From NCBI GenBank assembly GCA_030526355.1, contig JAUNDC010000003.1:1-64000 (forward strand): a DNA stretch of 64,000 nt, in the 5' to 3' direction. Numbering within the stretch: position 1 is the first letter of the stretch; each line of letters begins with the position of its first letter. Origin of the DNA: Bacillota bacterium. GTDB lineage: Bacteria > Bacillota > Clostridia > Peptostreptococcales > Anaerovoracaceae. Both the position numbers and the translations under genes were made by a program. Below are positions 53,416 through 62,588 of this stretch, in pieces. Below the pieces are notes generated by a model. It was not told the origin of the DNA. It worked only from the letters and a program-made list of their open reading frames with translations, and ran no database searches.

Positions 53416-54317
53416 TATTTTGGTTCCTTGTTTGTAGCAATAACTCCTGCGATGACCAGTATCAGACCGGCTACTGTATACCATCCGAAGGAGTCACCCT
53501 GGAACAGAATTCCTGTTACAACACCCGTAAGTGTTATCAGGTTTACCTGCAGCATTGAAGCCTGAGGTGCAGGCATATTTGTCACAACATAATTAAACAG
53601 AATATAACAGGCAAATGAACCAACTGCGCCCAGGAAAAGAACAGCCATACCTACCTGCGGCTCCTGAAAGCATACAGCGTAGCAACTGAAACCCTTTCCC
53701 CTGACTATATTAAGTATATTGAACCATATTCCACCCATCACTGCCATTGCAAAGGTTCTCTCCATCGGTGTAAACCTGTCGGAAATCTTCGCAGACATTA
53801 TTGTAAATACTGCTCCCGTAACAACCATTGCTGCCAGCATAAAATATCCTGCAGCTTTACCTCCTGGAGAGAAGCTGTCACTGAACGCTATTGATATAAT
53901 AACCCCGGCGAAGGAAACAGCTATCCCTGCCGCAACAACTGGACGTATTTTTTGTCTGAGAAAAACAACTGAAATCAGAACTACAGCTATCGGTATCATT
54001 GCATAAATTATCGCCGATTCAGATGCTGTAGTAAGATCTATACCGCAGGTTTCGCATATTGTATTGATGCAGGGCTGAATGAATGCCAGAAGCACTACAA
54101 GTCTTATAGGTTTACCCTTGTATTGGACTTTTATCAGCTTCACAGCAGCCAGAATAACAAACACTATCATCGATATCGTCCATCTGCAAGTCAGAACTTC
54201 AATCGCATCCAGTTCTGTCAGTGCTATCTTGGCACCCAGAAACGTAAGTCCGAAGAGAACCGATTCTATTACTGCTGCAACATATACTATTTTATTTACC
54301 TTAATATCATTCTGCAT
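53415..54317 (-). CDS. EamA/DMT-family transporter (second of three)
   Basis: A 300-residue inner-membrane protein with ten predicted helices in two EamA repeats. Its opening helices (SVLFGLTFLGAKIALTELD) resemble those of the transporter at 23563-24534, suggesting paralogy. It has a GAGGAGAGG ribosome binding site placed directly behind the terminator of the Stn-like operon. Substrate unknown. Confidence 0.9.
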   Translation of the reverse strand: MQNDIKVNKIVYVAAVIESVLFGLTFLGAKIALTELDAIEVLTCRWTISMIVFVILAAVKLIKVQYKGKPIRLVVLLAFIQPCINTICETCGIDLTTASESAIIYAMIPIAVVLISVVFLRQKIRPVVAAGIAVSFAGVIISIAFSDSFSPGGKAAGYFMLAAMVVTGAVFTIMSAKISDRFTPMERTFAMAVMGGIWFNILNIVRGKGFSCYAVCFQEPQVGMAVLFLGAVGSFACYILFNYVVTNMPAPQASMLQVNLITLTGVVTGILFQGDSFGWYTVAGLILVIAGVIATNKEPK

Positions 54318-54329
54318 GAACCTCTCCTC

Positions 54330-54363
54330 AAAAACGCACGATGTCCACTATGAACACCGTGCG
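54330..54363 (-). terminator. Terminator of the NuoE-NuoF-NuoG/GltD operon
   Basis: Minus strand CGCACGGTGT (54354-54363) pairs with ACATCGTGCG (54335-54344) over ten pairs, one G-U, followed by TTTTTG. Its T-run abuts the ribosome binding site of the downstream DMT gene. Confidence 0.88.
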
Positions 54364-54419
54364 CTGTGCAAGCTTATATTATTGCTCGTTGTGATTAAAC
54401 TACTGCTGAAATTCCAGTA

Positions 54420-57400
54420 TTACGCTGTCGGTTTAGCTATGCCCGGAAGTCTCTCTGAAATAACATTCATCAGACTGTCAGTGCACTTAAGCGGATCAGC
54501 AAACTTGGCATCTCCAACAGCTTCCAGCTTTGCATCGGCCGGTGTAAGCACGCCACCAAGAACCTCTCCGATTTCTGCATATTTGTAGGCAGGCTCCGTA
54601 TTATCCATTTCGATGGATATATCTTCAGTATCCTCCCATTCATAATCAACTTCATAGATATGTGCTATTTCAGCTGCAACCTCCCAGTTGCTGAGAGCAA
54701 CATTTTCATCAATTGCAGCCTGAATCATCTGAAGCCTTCTTTCTGTATTGGTATATGTACCGTCAATAGATGCGAATCCGGTTCCCGGCACAACCACGTC
54801 AGCTTTAGCCGCAAGACCTGTCATATGTGTATCGCAAACTGCCAGGAAATCAAGTCCAGCTGTATCTATATCGGCTTCCTCACCGAATACTACCAGAGCC
54901 TTCTTGCCATCCAGAGCTTCTGCGCCGGCTTTGATACCCAGATCAATAAGTCCCTGTGAATTGTTCTTTGCCTTTACCTGCAGTATACCGTCACGAGGGC
55001 TTCCGATGTGCCCGCTGATAAGTGCCATATCTGCCAGCAGTGTTGCAGCTTCTGTTGTAATGAGATTCTGATTGAATACTATCATTGCCTTCTTCGCATT
55101 GATGTACATATCAGCTACTTCTGCAGCAGCATCACACACATCTGCGCCACTGAGAGATTCTGCAAATTCTTCATATCCCGGAATATCTTTTCCTCTGCCG
55201 CTGTCCAGTATACATTTTGCAACAGCTTTAAGGAATCCCAGATTATTGTCTGTATATATTTCCTTCTGAAGGAAATTCATCTTCTGCTGATATTCCTCAG
55301 GGTTAATAAGAATAACCTTTGCTCCTCTTTCAGCGGCCTGCTTAAGCTTCAGCTGTATAACCGGATTGTCTGCTGCATTGAAGCCTGCTGCCAGTATCAA
55401 TTCTGTTGAAAGCAGCTCATCAATTGTATTCGGAGATGCATCCTGTCCGATTACAGGTGCAATACCGCTTTTTCTGTTATTCATACAGAAAATTTTCGCT
55501 CCCATTGCTTCAGCCATTTTCTTTATGGCATACGCTTCTTCATTGGTATATCTGTCGGATACAGCTATACCTACTGCAGATTTACCGTATTTTGCGCCTG
55601 CCGACTGACATTTCTTAGCTATCATTACCAGTGCTTCATGATAGTCTGCTTCTCTGAAACCTTCAGTTGTCCTGATAAGAGGCTCTTCAAGCTTATCCTC
55701 AAGCATTGAACAGTCAAATCCCCACTTGCCCTTGCCGCATACAAGTCCTGCATTTACAATTCCTTCTTTATCAGGATTTGCCTTGATAAGCATATCCCCA
55801 TATGATTCAAGGAGCAGACTGCATCCAACAGAGCAGTAAGAGCATGTTGTCTCTGTCACATATGTATCAACAGGAGTTTCCTTGATCATTGTTGTTCTTT
55901 CCTGGAGAGCACCTGTCGGACATACACTTACACACTGACCGCATGATACACAGCCTGATTCAGCCAGAGGCTTTTCGAGATTTGGCTTCACAACTGTATC
56001 AAATCCTCTGTGAACAAGACCTAGAGCGCCTACGCCCATCACTTCATCGCATACTCTGACACAGAGGCCGCACAGTATACACTTGTTCGGGTCTCTGACA
56101 ATAAACGGGTGATCATCTTCATATTCTATTCTGTTGATATCTCCTGCAAGTCTTTCAGGATGCACATCATACTGGTTTGCAAGGTCTATGAGCTTGCACT
56201 CGAAGTAATCATGACATCCACATTCAAGACATCTTGATGCTTCTGCTTCAGCCTCCTGCGGTGTATAGCCGTCAGGTATCACTTCGCTGAAATTATCCCT
56301 TCGCTCTTCAGGACTCAGCTGAGGCATCTGAGGTCTGCACATTCTTTCTCTATCTTCAAAAGTCTTCTCGGTAATATCATGTCTTTCTACAAAGTAAGGC
56401 TTCTCATATCTTACGGTCTGTCCATCAAGATATGCATCAATCATCTCGGAAGCCTTTCGTGCATCTGCTATCGCTTCTACGGCAATGGATATCTTGTCAT
56501 TACCACAGTCTCCACCTGCAAACACACCAGGAATGCTGGTCATAAATGTTTCAGGATCATATGCTACAGCATTCTTTCTTGTCTTGTCACAGTCAAAAAT
56601 GCTTGCATCAACTGCCTGGCCTATTGCCAGTATCATAGTATCTATATCTATGGTCTCGGTTTTACCTTCAACAGGAACAGGTCTCCTTCTTCCTGATTCA
56701 TCCGGTTCACCAAGCTCCATAACCTGAAGCACTACCTGTTTAACATGTCCGTTTTCATCCTTGATAACCTCAATAGGGTTTGTAAGGTTTTTGAAGATAA
56801 CGCCTTCTTCTTCTGCTTCTTCGATTTCCACCATATCTGCAGGCATCTCATCCTTTGTCCTCCTGTAGATATTGTATACCTTTCCGGCACCCAGTCTCAC
56901 AGCAGTTCTGCATGCATCCATTGCTGTATTTCCACCACCTACGATGGCAACACTTTCACCAAGGTCGATTTCTTCGTTTCTGACAACCTTTCTGAGGAAA
57001 TCTATACCTCCGATGACTCCTTCGGCATCTTCACCCTTGCAGCCTACTCCTGTTGATATCCATGCGCCTATTCCCAGAAGCACTGCATCGAAATCATCTC
57101 TTACTGTGGCAAACGGAATATCCACACCGATCTTAGTATCAGTAACAATTTCAACACCCATCTGCTCAATGATTGCTATTTCCTCATCAAGAACGGCCTT
57201 AGGAAGCCTGTATTCAGGTATACCATAGCGCAGCATTCCTCCTGCCTTAGGCATGGCTTCAAATACTGTCACATCGTGTCCCTTCTGCTTAAGGAAATAA
57301 GCTGCCGAAAGCCCCATAGGACCTCCTCCTATAACTGCAACTCTTTTTCCTGTATCAGGGTCACACTCCGGTATGAATGCTTCTTCATTCATAAGATCCT

Positions 57401-57926
57401 GATCTGCAGCAAATCTCTTAAGCCACTGTATGGAAACAGGTTCGTCAATAAAACCTCTTCTGCATTTATCTTCACATGGATGCGGGCATACTCTTCCCAA
57501 TGATGCAGGAAGCGGAATCTTATCCTTGACAAGCTCCAGAGCAGCCTCATACTCACCATTGGCTATAAGACCCACATACCCCTGACAGTCTGTCTGCGCA
57601 GGACATGCAAGCACACATGGAGGTCTGCAGTCACCCACATGATTTGAAAGCAGCAGCTCCAGATTTGTTTTCCTTGATTCTATTACTCTTTCTGTACTTG
57701 TTTTTATCACCATTCCAGGTGCGATTTCTGTTGCACATGCCTTGCATAGTTTTGGATTACCCTCTACCTCGCATACACATATACCGCACGACCCGTAAAT
57801 TTTTGTTCTTTCATCAAAACAGAGAGTCGGAATGAAGATATCGTTTTCTCTGGCTACCTCCAGTATTGTCTGACCGGGAATTCCTGTTACTTCCCTGCCA
57901 TTGATATTCAATCTGAATTTGTTCAT
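54420..57926 (-). CDS. FeS-flavoprotein: GltD-NuoG fusion with degenerate molybdopterin-type domain
   Basis: A 1168-residue redox subunit. Residues 1-80: [2Fe-2S] domain (C36, C47, C50, C64). About 85-120: H96/C100-C104-C108 [4Fe-4S] motif. About 95-550: GltD-like FAD/NADP(H) domain (VAVIGGGPMGLSAAY; VAIVGGGNTAMDA; FAGGDCGN). About 615-670: two CxxCxxCxxxC ferredoxin clusters. About 690-1090: molybdopterin-oxidoreductase fold starting CSYCSVGC, but the Cys/SeCys-His site is missing (NNRKSGIAP) and the dinucleotide domain is absent, as in NuoG. With NuoE and NuoF it fits a Stn-type NADP(H)/NAD(H)/ferredoxin transhydrogenase; a formate dehydrogenase is less likely. Last gene of the operon. Confidence 0.88.
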   Translation of the reverse strand: MNKFRLNINGREVTGIPGQTILEVARENDIFIPTLCFDERTKIYGSCGICVCEVEGNPKLCKACATEIAPGMVIKTSTERVIESRKTNLELLLSNHVGDCRPPCVLACPAQTDCQGYVGLIANGEYEAALELVKDKIPLPASLGRVCPHPCEDKCRRGFIDEPVSIQWLKRFAADQDLMNEEAFIPECDPDTGKRVAVIGGGPMGLSAAYFLKQKGHDVTVFEAMPKAGGMLRYGIPEYRLPKAVLDEEIAIIEQMGVEIVTDTKIGVDIPFATVRDDFDAVLLGIGAWISTGVGCKGEDAEGVIGGIDFLRKVVRNEEIDLGESVAIVGGGNTAMDACRTAVRLGAGKVYNIYRRTKDEMPADMVEIEEAEEEGVIFKNLTNPIEVIKDENGHVKQVVLQVMELGEPDESGRRRPVPVEGKTETIDIDTMILAIGQAVDASIFDCDKTRKNAVAYDPETFMTSIPGVFAGGDCGNDKISIAVEAIADARKASEMIDAYLDGQTVRYEKPYFVERHDITEKTFEDRERMCRPQMPQLSPEERRDNFSEVIPDGYTPQEAEAEASRCLECGCHDYFECKLIDLANQYDVHPERLAGDINRIEYEDDHPFIVRDPNKCILCGLCVRVCDEVMGVGALGLVHRGFDTVVKPNLEKPLAESGCVSCGQCVSVCPTGALQERTTMIKETPVDTYVTETTCSYCSVGCSLLLESYGDMLIKANPDKEGIVNAGLVCGKGKWGFDCSMLEDKLEEPLIRTTEGFREADYHEALVMIAKKCQSAGAKYGKSAVGIAVSDRYTNEEAYAIKKMAEAMGAKIFCMNNRKSGIAPVIGQDASPNTIDELLSTELILAAGFNAADNPVIQLKLKQAAERGAKVILINPEEYQQKMNFLQKEIYTDNNLGFLKAVAKCILDSGRGKDIPGYEEFAESLSGADVCDAAAEVADMYINAKKAMIVFNQNLITTEAATLLADMALISGHIGSPRDGILQVKAKNNSQGLIDLGIKAGAEALDGKKALVVFGEEADIDTAGLDFLAVCDTHMTGLAAKADVVVPGTGFASIDGTYTNTERRLQMIQAAIDENVALSNWEVAAEIAHIYEVDYEWEDTEDISIEMDNTEPAYKYAEIGEVLGGVLTPADAKLEAVGDAKFADPLKCTDSLMNVISERLPGIAKPTA

Positions 57927-57942
57927 TTTGGCTCCTCCTCTC

Positions 57943-59691
57943 CTATGCCTTCACAATAGCGCCGAACTTGCATGTATCAAGACACTTTCCGCATTTCACG
58001 CACTTGTATGTATCTATGACATGCTTTTCCTTGACACTTCCGGATATTGCATCCGCAGGGCAGTGCTTCGAGCAAAGCGTACATCCTTTGCATGCATCGG
58101 TTATGCTGTAGGTTATAAGTGCCTTGCATGAAGCGGCCGTACATTTCTTCTTGTAGATATGATCTTCATATTCACTTCTGAAGTATTTTAGTGTGGTAAG
58201 CACAGGATTTGGTGCTGTCTGTCCCAGACCGCACATGGATCCGTCTTTTATTTTCATTGCCAGCTCTTCCAGGAGCTCTATATCTCCGTCCTTGCCTTCT
58301 CCCTCTGTAATTCTTTCCAGAATCTCAAGCATTCTCTTGGTTCCGATTCTGCAGTAGTTGCATTTGCCGCAGGATTCATCCCTTGTAAAGTTCAGGAAAT
58401 ATCTTGCCATGTCAACCATGCATGTATCTTCATCCATTACAATCATACCGCCTGAGCCTACGATTGCTCCGGTTTTATTTATATCCTCATATGTAACAGG
58501 TGTATCAATCAGCTCTGCCGGTATGCACCCGCCTGAAGGGCCTCCCATCTGAACAGCCTTGAACTTCCTGTCGTTCTTGATTCCTCCGCCTATTCCATAT
58601 ATTACTTCCCTGAGGGTAAGTCCCATTGGAACCTCTACAAGACCGCCTTTTTTTATCTTGCCGGCCAGTGCGAATACCTTTGTGCCTTTGCTCTTTTCGG
58701 TACCCATAGCGCCAAACGCGGCGCCTCCGTTATAGATTATCCATGGTACATTTGCCAAAGTTTCAACATTATTTATGTCTGTAGGCTTCTGCCAGTATCC
58801 TTTAGCTGCAGGGAACGGAGGCTTAAGTCTTGGCATGCCTCTCTCGCCTTCCAGTGATGCAATGAGAGCCGTTTCCTCACCACATACGAATGCTCCTGCA
58901 CCTGCTTTTATCCTCAGATCAAAGTCGAACCCGCTGCCAAGGATGTTCTTGCCCAGAAAGCCTTTTTCTCTCGCCTGATCCATGGCAATTTCAAGTCTTT
59001 TGATTGCAAGCGGATATTCAGCTCTGCAGTATATGACGCCCTGCGTTGCTCCCATAGCATACCCGCCGATTATCATGCCTTCGATAAGTGAATGCGGATC
59101 CCCTTCAAGGACGGATCTGTCCATGAACGCACCTGGATCTCCTTCATCTGCATTGCACACAAGATATTTCTCATTTCCCGGACTCTGCTTGGCTGCATTC
59201 CATTTAAACCATGTCGGGAATCCGGCTCCGCCTCTTCCTCTCAGTCCTGATATCTTGATTTCCTCTATTACTTCCTCCGGCTTCATTTCAGAAAGTACTT
59301 TAGCTATTGCCTTATATCCGTCAACAGCTATGTATTCGTCTATTTTTTCCGGATTTATAACTCCGCAGTTTCTCAATACAACTCTGTGCTGCTTCTCGAT
59401 AAACTGCTTGTCTTCTTCTGTAATTGCCTGCTCCTCGGCAATTCTACTGTTGATAAGATGGTCCTCAACAATCTTCTCTACCTTGTCAGGCTGAACCTTG
59501 ACATACCTTGTCATTTTACCATCATCATCATATATGTCTACTATCGGCTCCAGATAGCATGTACCTACGCATCCTGTAATATCAACATCTGCCTTAATCT
59601 TCTTCTCAGCAATCTGCCTTTCGAATTCAGCTGCTGTTTTTCTGGCACCTGTAGCGACGCCGCAGCTTCCCTGTCCGATTACAACCTTCAT
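57943..59691 (-). CDS. NuoF/HydB-like NADH-binding FMN subunit
   Basis: A 582-residue flavoprotein: N-terminal thioredoxin-like domain (C10, C41, C45 visible), FMN/NADH domain at about 130-400 (SGLRGRGGAGFPTWFKWNAA; NADEGDPGAFMDR; AYVCGEET region reads AFVCGEETALI), the SLBB region, a [4Fe-4S] site ESCGKCNYCRIGT and, at the C-terminus, two 4Fe-4S ferredoxin clusters (CKGCTLCSKHCP and CVKCGKCLDTC). This layout, unlike classic NuoF, matches the flavin-bifurcating HydB/StnB family. It overlaps the NuoE-like gene by four bases (ATGA) and precedes the fusion by 16. Confidence 0.93.
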   Translation of the reverse strand: MKVVIGQGSCGVATGARKTAAEFERQIAEKKIKADVDITGCVGTCYLEPIVDIYDDDGKMTRYVKVQPDKVEKIVEDHLINSRIAEEQAITEEDKQFIEKQHRVVLRNCGVINPEKIDEYIAVDGYKAIAKVLSEMKPEEVIEEIKISGLRGRGGAGFPTWFKWNAAKQSPGNEKYLVCNADEGDPGAFMDRSVLEGDPHSLIEGMIIGGYAMGATQGVIYCRAEYPLAIKRLEIAMDQAREKGFLGKNILGSGFDFDLRIKAGAGAFVCGEETALIASLEGERGMPRLKPPFPAAKGYWQKPTDINNVETLANVPWIIYNGGAAFGAMGTEKSKGTKVFALAGKIKKGGLVEVPMGLTLREVIYGIGGGIKNDRKFKAVQMGGPSGGCIPAELIDTPVTYEDINKTGAIVGSGGMIVMDEDTCMVDMARYFLNFTRDESCGKCNYCRIGTKRMLEILERITEGEGKDGDIELLEELAMKIKDGSMCGLGQTAPNPVLTTLKYFRSEYEDHIYKKKCTAASCKALITYSITDACKGCTLCSKHCPADAISGSVKEKHVIDTYKCVKCGKCLDTCKFGAIVKA

Positions 59692-60221
59692 CTTGTCACC
59701 TCCTGTGCCTTTGACCTGATCTCTTCAAGAATCTGTTTTACAGTATCCTTAGTCAGGTTACCGTATGTTTCATCACCATCAGCACTCTTGATCATCATAA
59801 CTGGTGCAAGTGAACAGCATCCAAGACATGCCACATTATTCAAAGTGAACACTCCATCCTCGGTCGTTTCTCCGTCTTCAATACCCAGATATTCGCATAT
59901 AGCTTCCTCTATCATCTCAGAGCCGTTAACGTGACACGCCGTTCCCTGACATAGCATAATAAGATACTTGCCTATAGGCTTCAGTCTGAACTGTGCATAA
60001 AATGTAGCGACTCCGTAGATCTTCGCAGGTTTGATACCTGTCTTCTCGGATATGTAATTGATGGCATCCATTGAGAGGTAGCCATAGATATCCTGTGTTT
60101 TCTGCAGGATAGTGATTAGACTACCCGGCACTGTTGCATACTGTTCAAGCACCGGAGCCAGTTCCTTGAACTGAGCTTCACGATTCTGTGAACAATTGCA
60201 GCTGCAACCTTTTTCTTTCAT
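59688..60221 (-). CDS. NuoE-like [2Fe-2S] subunit
   Basis: A 177-residue thioredoxin-fold subunit. The [2Fe-2S] ligands are C91 and C96 (CQGTAC) and C132 and C136 (CLGCC), in the C-x4-C...C-x3-C order of NuoE/HydC. The N-terminus has extra cysteines (KEKGCSCNC). The start at 60221 has AGGAGGAACTAAT upstream; the longer reading from 60311 begins upstream of the promoter. First gene of the operon. Confidence 0.94.
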   Translation of the reverse strand: MKEKGCSCNCSQNREAQFKELAPVLEQYATVPGSLITILQKTQDIYGYLSMDAINYISEKTGIKPAKIYGVATFYAQFRLKPIGKYLIMLCQGTACHVNGSEMIEEAICEYLGIEDGETTEDGVFTLNNVACLGCCSLAPVMMIKSADGDETYGNLTKDTVKQILEEIRSKAQEVTR

Positions 60222-60281
60222 ATTAGTTCCTCCTAATAATAAAAATAACTGAAATACCATATAAATCATGCAAACAACTGT

Positions 60282-60311
60282 ATTGTAACATACTATCATC
60301 AGGGAAATCAA
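60282..60311 (-). promoter_or_regulatory. Promoter of the NuoE-NuoF-fusion operon
   Basis: Minus strand TTGATT (60306-60311), 18-base spacer, TACAAT (60282-60287), giving a leader of about 55 bases to ATG 60221. Confidence 0.65.
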
Positions 60312-60362
60312 CAGATTTGAGGTAAAAAATTCAGAAAATTAAAACTAGTTACATTGTTCAAA

Positions 60363-61256
60363 TTATAACGACTTTGGGTTTTGTTGTTTTTTTAACAATC
60401 CTTTTACATCAACTTCCATGAGAAGAAGTCCCACAAGCATCAGTGCAGCACCCACATACGCTCTAGGCAGCAGAATCTCGCCCGCAAAAATAAATGCAAC
60501 TATGCCTGAGAAAACAGGCTCCAGTGTAAAAATAACACCGACATGAGATGCAGTCGTATACTGCTGAGCCACCGCCTGAACAATAAAAGCGACTCCTGTG
60601 CAGAATACTGCAAGGAACAGAGCCGAGCCCCAGCATTCACCTGAAGCCGGAAATACAGGCTCTTCAAAAATAAAAGAAAGGATCAGCATGAATATGCCGG
60701 TAAAGCCAAGCTGAAATACCCCCAGCTGGAAAGCATCAACATCATCCTTCGCCACTGCAGTTTCAGTTATAAGAAGATCCACAGCATAGGCAAAAGCACA
60801 CATGAGACACAGTATATCCCCTGAAGCCATCCTGAGCTGTTCATTGAGTGTCATCAGTGCTATTCCTACAAGACACATCATAACCACTATGCAAAGCTTT
60901 CTGTCAGGCTTCTGCTTTTTTACAAAAAACGCCAATACCGGCGTAAATACCACCGTAAGCGCACACAAAAACCCTGAATTTGACAGGCTTGTATATTTAA
61001 CTCCGAATGTTGCACCGATATATACAAACACAAGTGACATTGCCACAAAAAGAGAGTATTTCAAGGTTTCCCTGTTTACATTTTTTATCCTGGGAAATGC
61101 AATTAAAGCAGCTACAACAAAGGCTGTCAGAAATCTGAATGCATTCAGATTCAGAGCCCCCATCTCATTGAGACAGATATCCATGAGATAGTATGATACT
61201 CCCCAGCACAAAGTCACCAGAATTAGCATTAAATCGGCTTTCAACTGAGTTTTCAT
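60363..61256 (-). CDS. EamA/DMT-family transporter (third of three)
   Basis: A 297-residue transporter with ten predicted helices; the first EamA repeat opens with LILVTLCWGVSYYLMDICL and the second with the usual GVAFIVQAVAQQYTTASHVGVIF. ATG 61256 follows GAGGAGAAACAG; the longer reading from 61280 is less likely. It is less similar to the two other DMT proteins in the window than they are to each other. Substrate unknown. It stands between holA and the redox operon. Confidence 0.88.
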   Translation of the reverse strand: MKTQLKADLMLILVTLCWGVSYYLMDICLNEMGALNLNAFRFLTAFVVAALIAFPRIKNVNRETLKYSLFVAMSLVFVYIGATFGVKYTSLSNSGFLCALTVVFTPVLAFFVKKQKPDRKLCIVVMMCLVGIALMTLNEQLRMASGDILCLMCAFAYAVDLLITETAVAKDDVDAFQLGVFQLGFTGIFMLILSFIFEEPVFPASGECWGSALFLAVFCTGVAFIVQAVAQQYTTASHVGVIFTLEPVFSGIVAFIFAGEILLPRAYVGAALMLVGLLLMEVDVKGLLKKQQNPKSL

Positions 61257-61321
61257 AACTGTTTCTCCTCGATTAAACATCTATACATATATAGTGCAAA
61301 AACATATCTGCAGTACCGTTT

Positions 61322-62392
61322 TCATATACGTGCTATAAAGAACTCCAGTGCCAGAGGACCTTCCAGCAATCCGGTTTTAATGTTCTCATCCACATCATAT
61401 GCAGCGGAAAGTGCTTTTCTCAGATCGGTCATGGAATACTGACCTGTAACAGCCATTGCCTTTTTTAACCTGAACTGATGAATTCCAAGCTTCTTCTGCA
61501 TTCCTGCCAGAGTCATACCTTCATCCTTCATTTCCTTTACAGTCAGTATCAGCTCAAGCTGGCTTGTAATGAGACGCAGCAGATTAAATACAGGTGTACC
61601 GGCTTCTATCAGATTATGAAGCAGTCTAAATGCTTCATCCTTGCGGTTTCTTCCAATCGCATCCAACATCGCGAAGACATCATTTTCGGGATTGGTAGCA
61701 AGTACATCGCTTACATCCGCCGCAGTTATTTCGTCAGATCTGCCGCAGTGCGCTATTATTTTTTTCAGATCGTTCTCCAGATTATACAGACTGTAATCTA
61801 TCGCTTTGTTGCCGTATCCGCTTTCTGCCATAATCATGCTTATTACGGACGAAGTGTACACTTTGCCTGCCATTTTAAAACGCTTTTCAATAAAGCTGCG
61901 CAGCATATTATCACGAAGGCTCTGAAAATCATACACCTTACCGTTCTTTTCTGCTGCAGTCATCAGCCGGCTTTTTTTACCTCTGTAATCCTCCGGCTCG
62001 GCTGCAGTTATCAGAAGGAGACTACCCTCAGGTATCTCATTGAAATAATCTATGAGTCCTTTTAAATCCGATTCACTGAAGCCTTTGAGATTTTTACCGT
62101 ATACCGGTGCGAAATCCGGCAAAAGCACCACTTTACGCTCTGACATAAGGCTTATAGTTTCGGTGTTCTCTATAATATTATTCAAGGTTATATTTTCGTT
62201 CTCAAGTGTCACAAGATCTATCGGTTTACATGCCTCGGACACAAATTTACCAATAAGTGCATCAGTATACCATCTTATCAGATATTCCTCTTTGCCGCAT
62301 AGTAAAACAAGGCGGGGAATTTTCCCCTCCTTTAGATCTCTTTCTATGGTAATAAATGCATGTTCCGTATCTTTTTTATATCCGGCCGCCAT
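61322..62392 (-). CDS. holA: DNA polymerase III subunit delta
   Basis: Clamp-loader wrench subunit that opens the beta clamp. A 356-residue protein with the AAA+-like N-terminal domains lacking a Walker A, the YLIRWYTDAL start and LLLITAAEPEDYRGKKSRL, then the helical collar (RLLHNLIEAGTPVFNLLRLITSQLELIL). The length and the C-terminal QLELIL region are typical. It has its own promoter with a palindrome over the -10. It stands next to the YyaL-like gene in divergent orientation. Confidence 0.94.
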   Translation of the reverse strand: MAAGYKKDTEHAFITIERDLKEGKIPRLVLLCGKEEYLIRWYTDALIGKFVSEACKPIDLVTLENENITLNNIIENTETISLMSERKVVLLPDFAPVYGKNLKGFSESDLKGLIDYFNEIPEGSLLLITAAEPEDYRGKKSRLMTAAEKNGKVYDFQSLRDNMLRSFIEKRFKMAGKVYTSSVISMIMAESGYGNKAIDYSLYNLENDLKKIIAHCGRSDEITAADVSDVLATNPENDVFAMLDAIGRNRKDEAFRLLHNLIEAGTPVFNLLRLITSQLELILTVKEMKDEGMTLAGMQKKLGIHQFRLKKAMAVTGQYSMTDLRKALSAAYDVDENIKTGLLEGPLALEFFIARI

Positions 62393-62420
62393 ATTTCAAC
62401 CTACTCTGAATCGTTTCTAG

Positions 62421-62440
62421 CTGTATATACCATTATACAG
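62421..62440. promoter_or_regulatory. Palindromic operator candidate covering the holA -10
   Basis: CTGTATA-TACCAT-TATACAG is a perfect 7-6-7 inverted repeat that overlaps the holA -10 element (62432-62437). A bound dimer would block transcription initiation. No known regulator matches. Confidence 0.5.
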
Positions 62441-62459
62441 TTTTGTATTTTTTTTTCAA
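62432..62459 (-). promoter_or_regulatory. Promoter of holA
   Basis: Minus strand TTGAAA (62454-62459), 16-base spacer, TATAAT (62432-62437). Confidence 0.75.
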
Positions 62460-62512
62460 CTCAAAACTACCATCTTGCTTTAACCACAGAAAAAATTCTT
62501 CATTAATAACCT

Positions 62513-62542
62513 TTGATAAATATGACCTTGATTGATTATAAT
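62513..62542 (+). promoter_or_regulatory. Promoter of the YyaL-like gene
   Basis: TTGATA (62513-62518), 18-base spacer, TATAAT (62537-62542), followed by a leader and the CAGGAG ribosome binding site before ATG 62589. Confidence 0.75.
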
Positions 62543-62588
62543 AACATTAGATACTCTCGCCGTCAGGCAATAACCAGGAGATTAAACT

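Noticed and set aside
54420..57926. Annotation as a formate dehydrogenase alpha subunit
   Set aside because: The first cluster motif is present, but the Cys/SeCys-His active-site segment and the C-terminal dinucleotide-binding domain are lacking; NuoG-like is a better description.
62421..62440. LexA (SOS) box at the holA promoter
   Set aside because: The arms start and end with CTGT and ACAG as in the E. coli box, but the gap between them is 12 bases rather than 8, and Firmicutes LexA uses a different motif (CGAACN4GTTCG).
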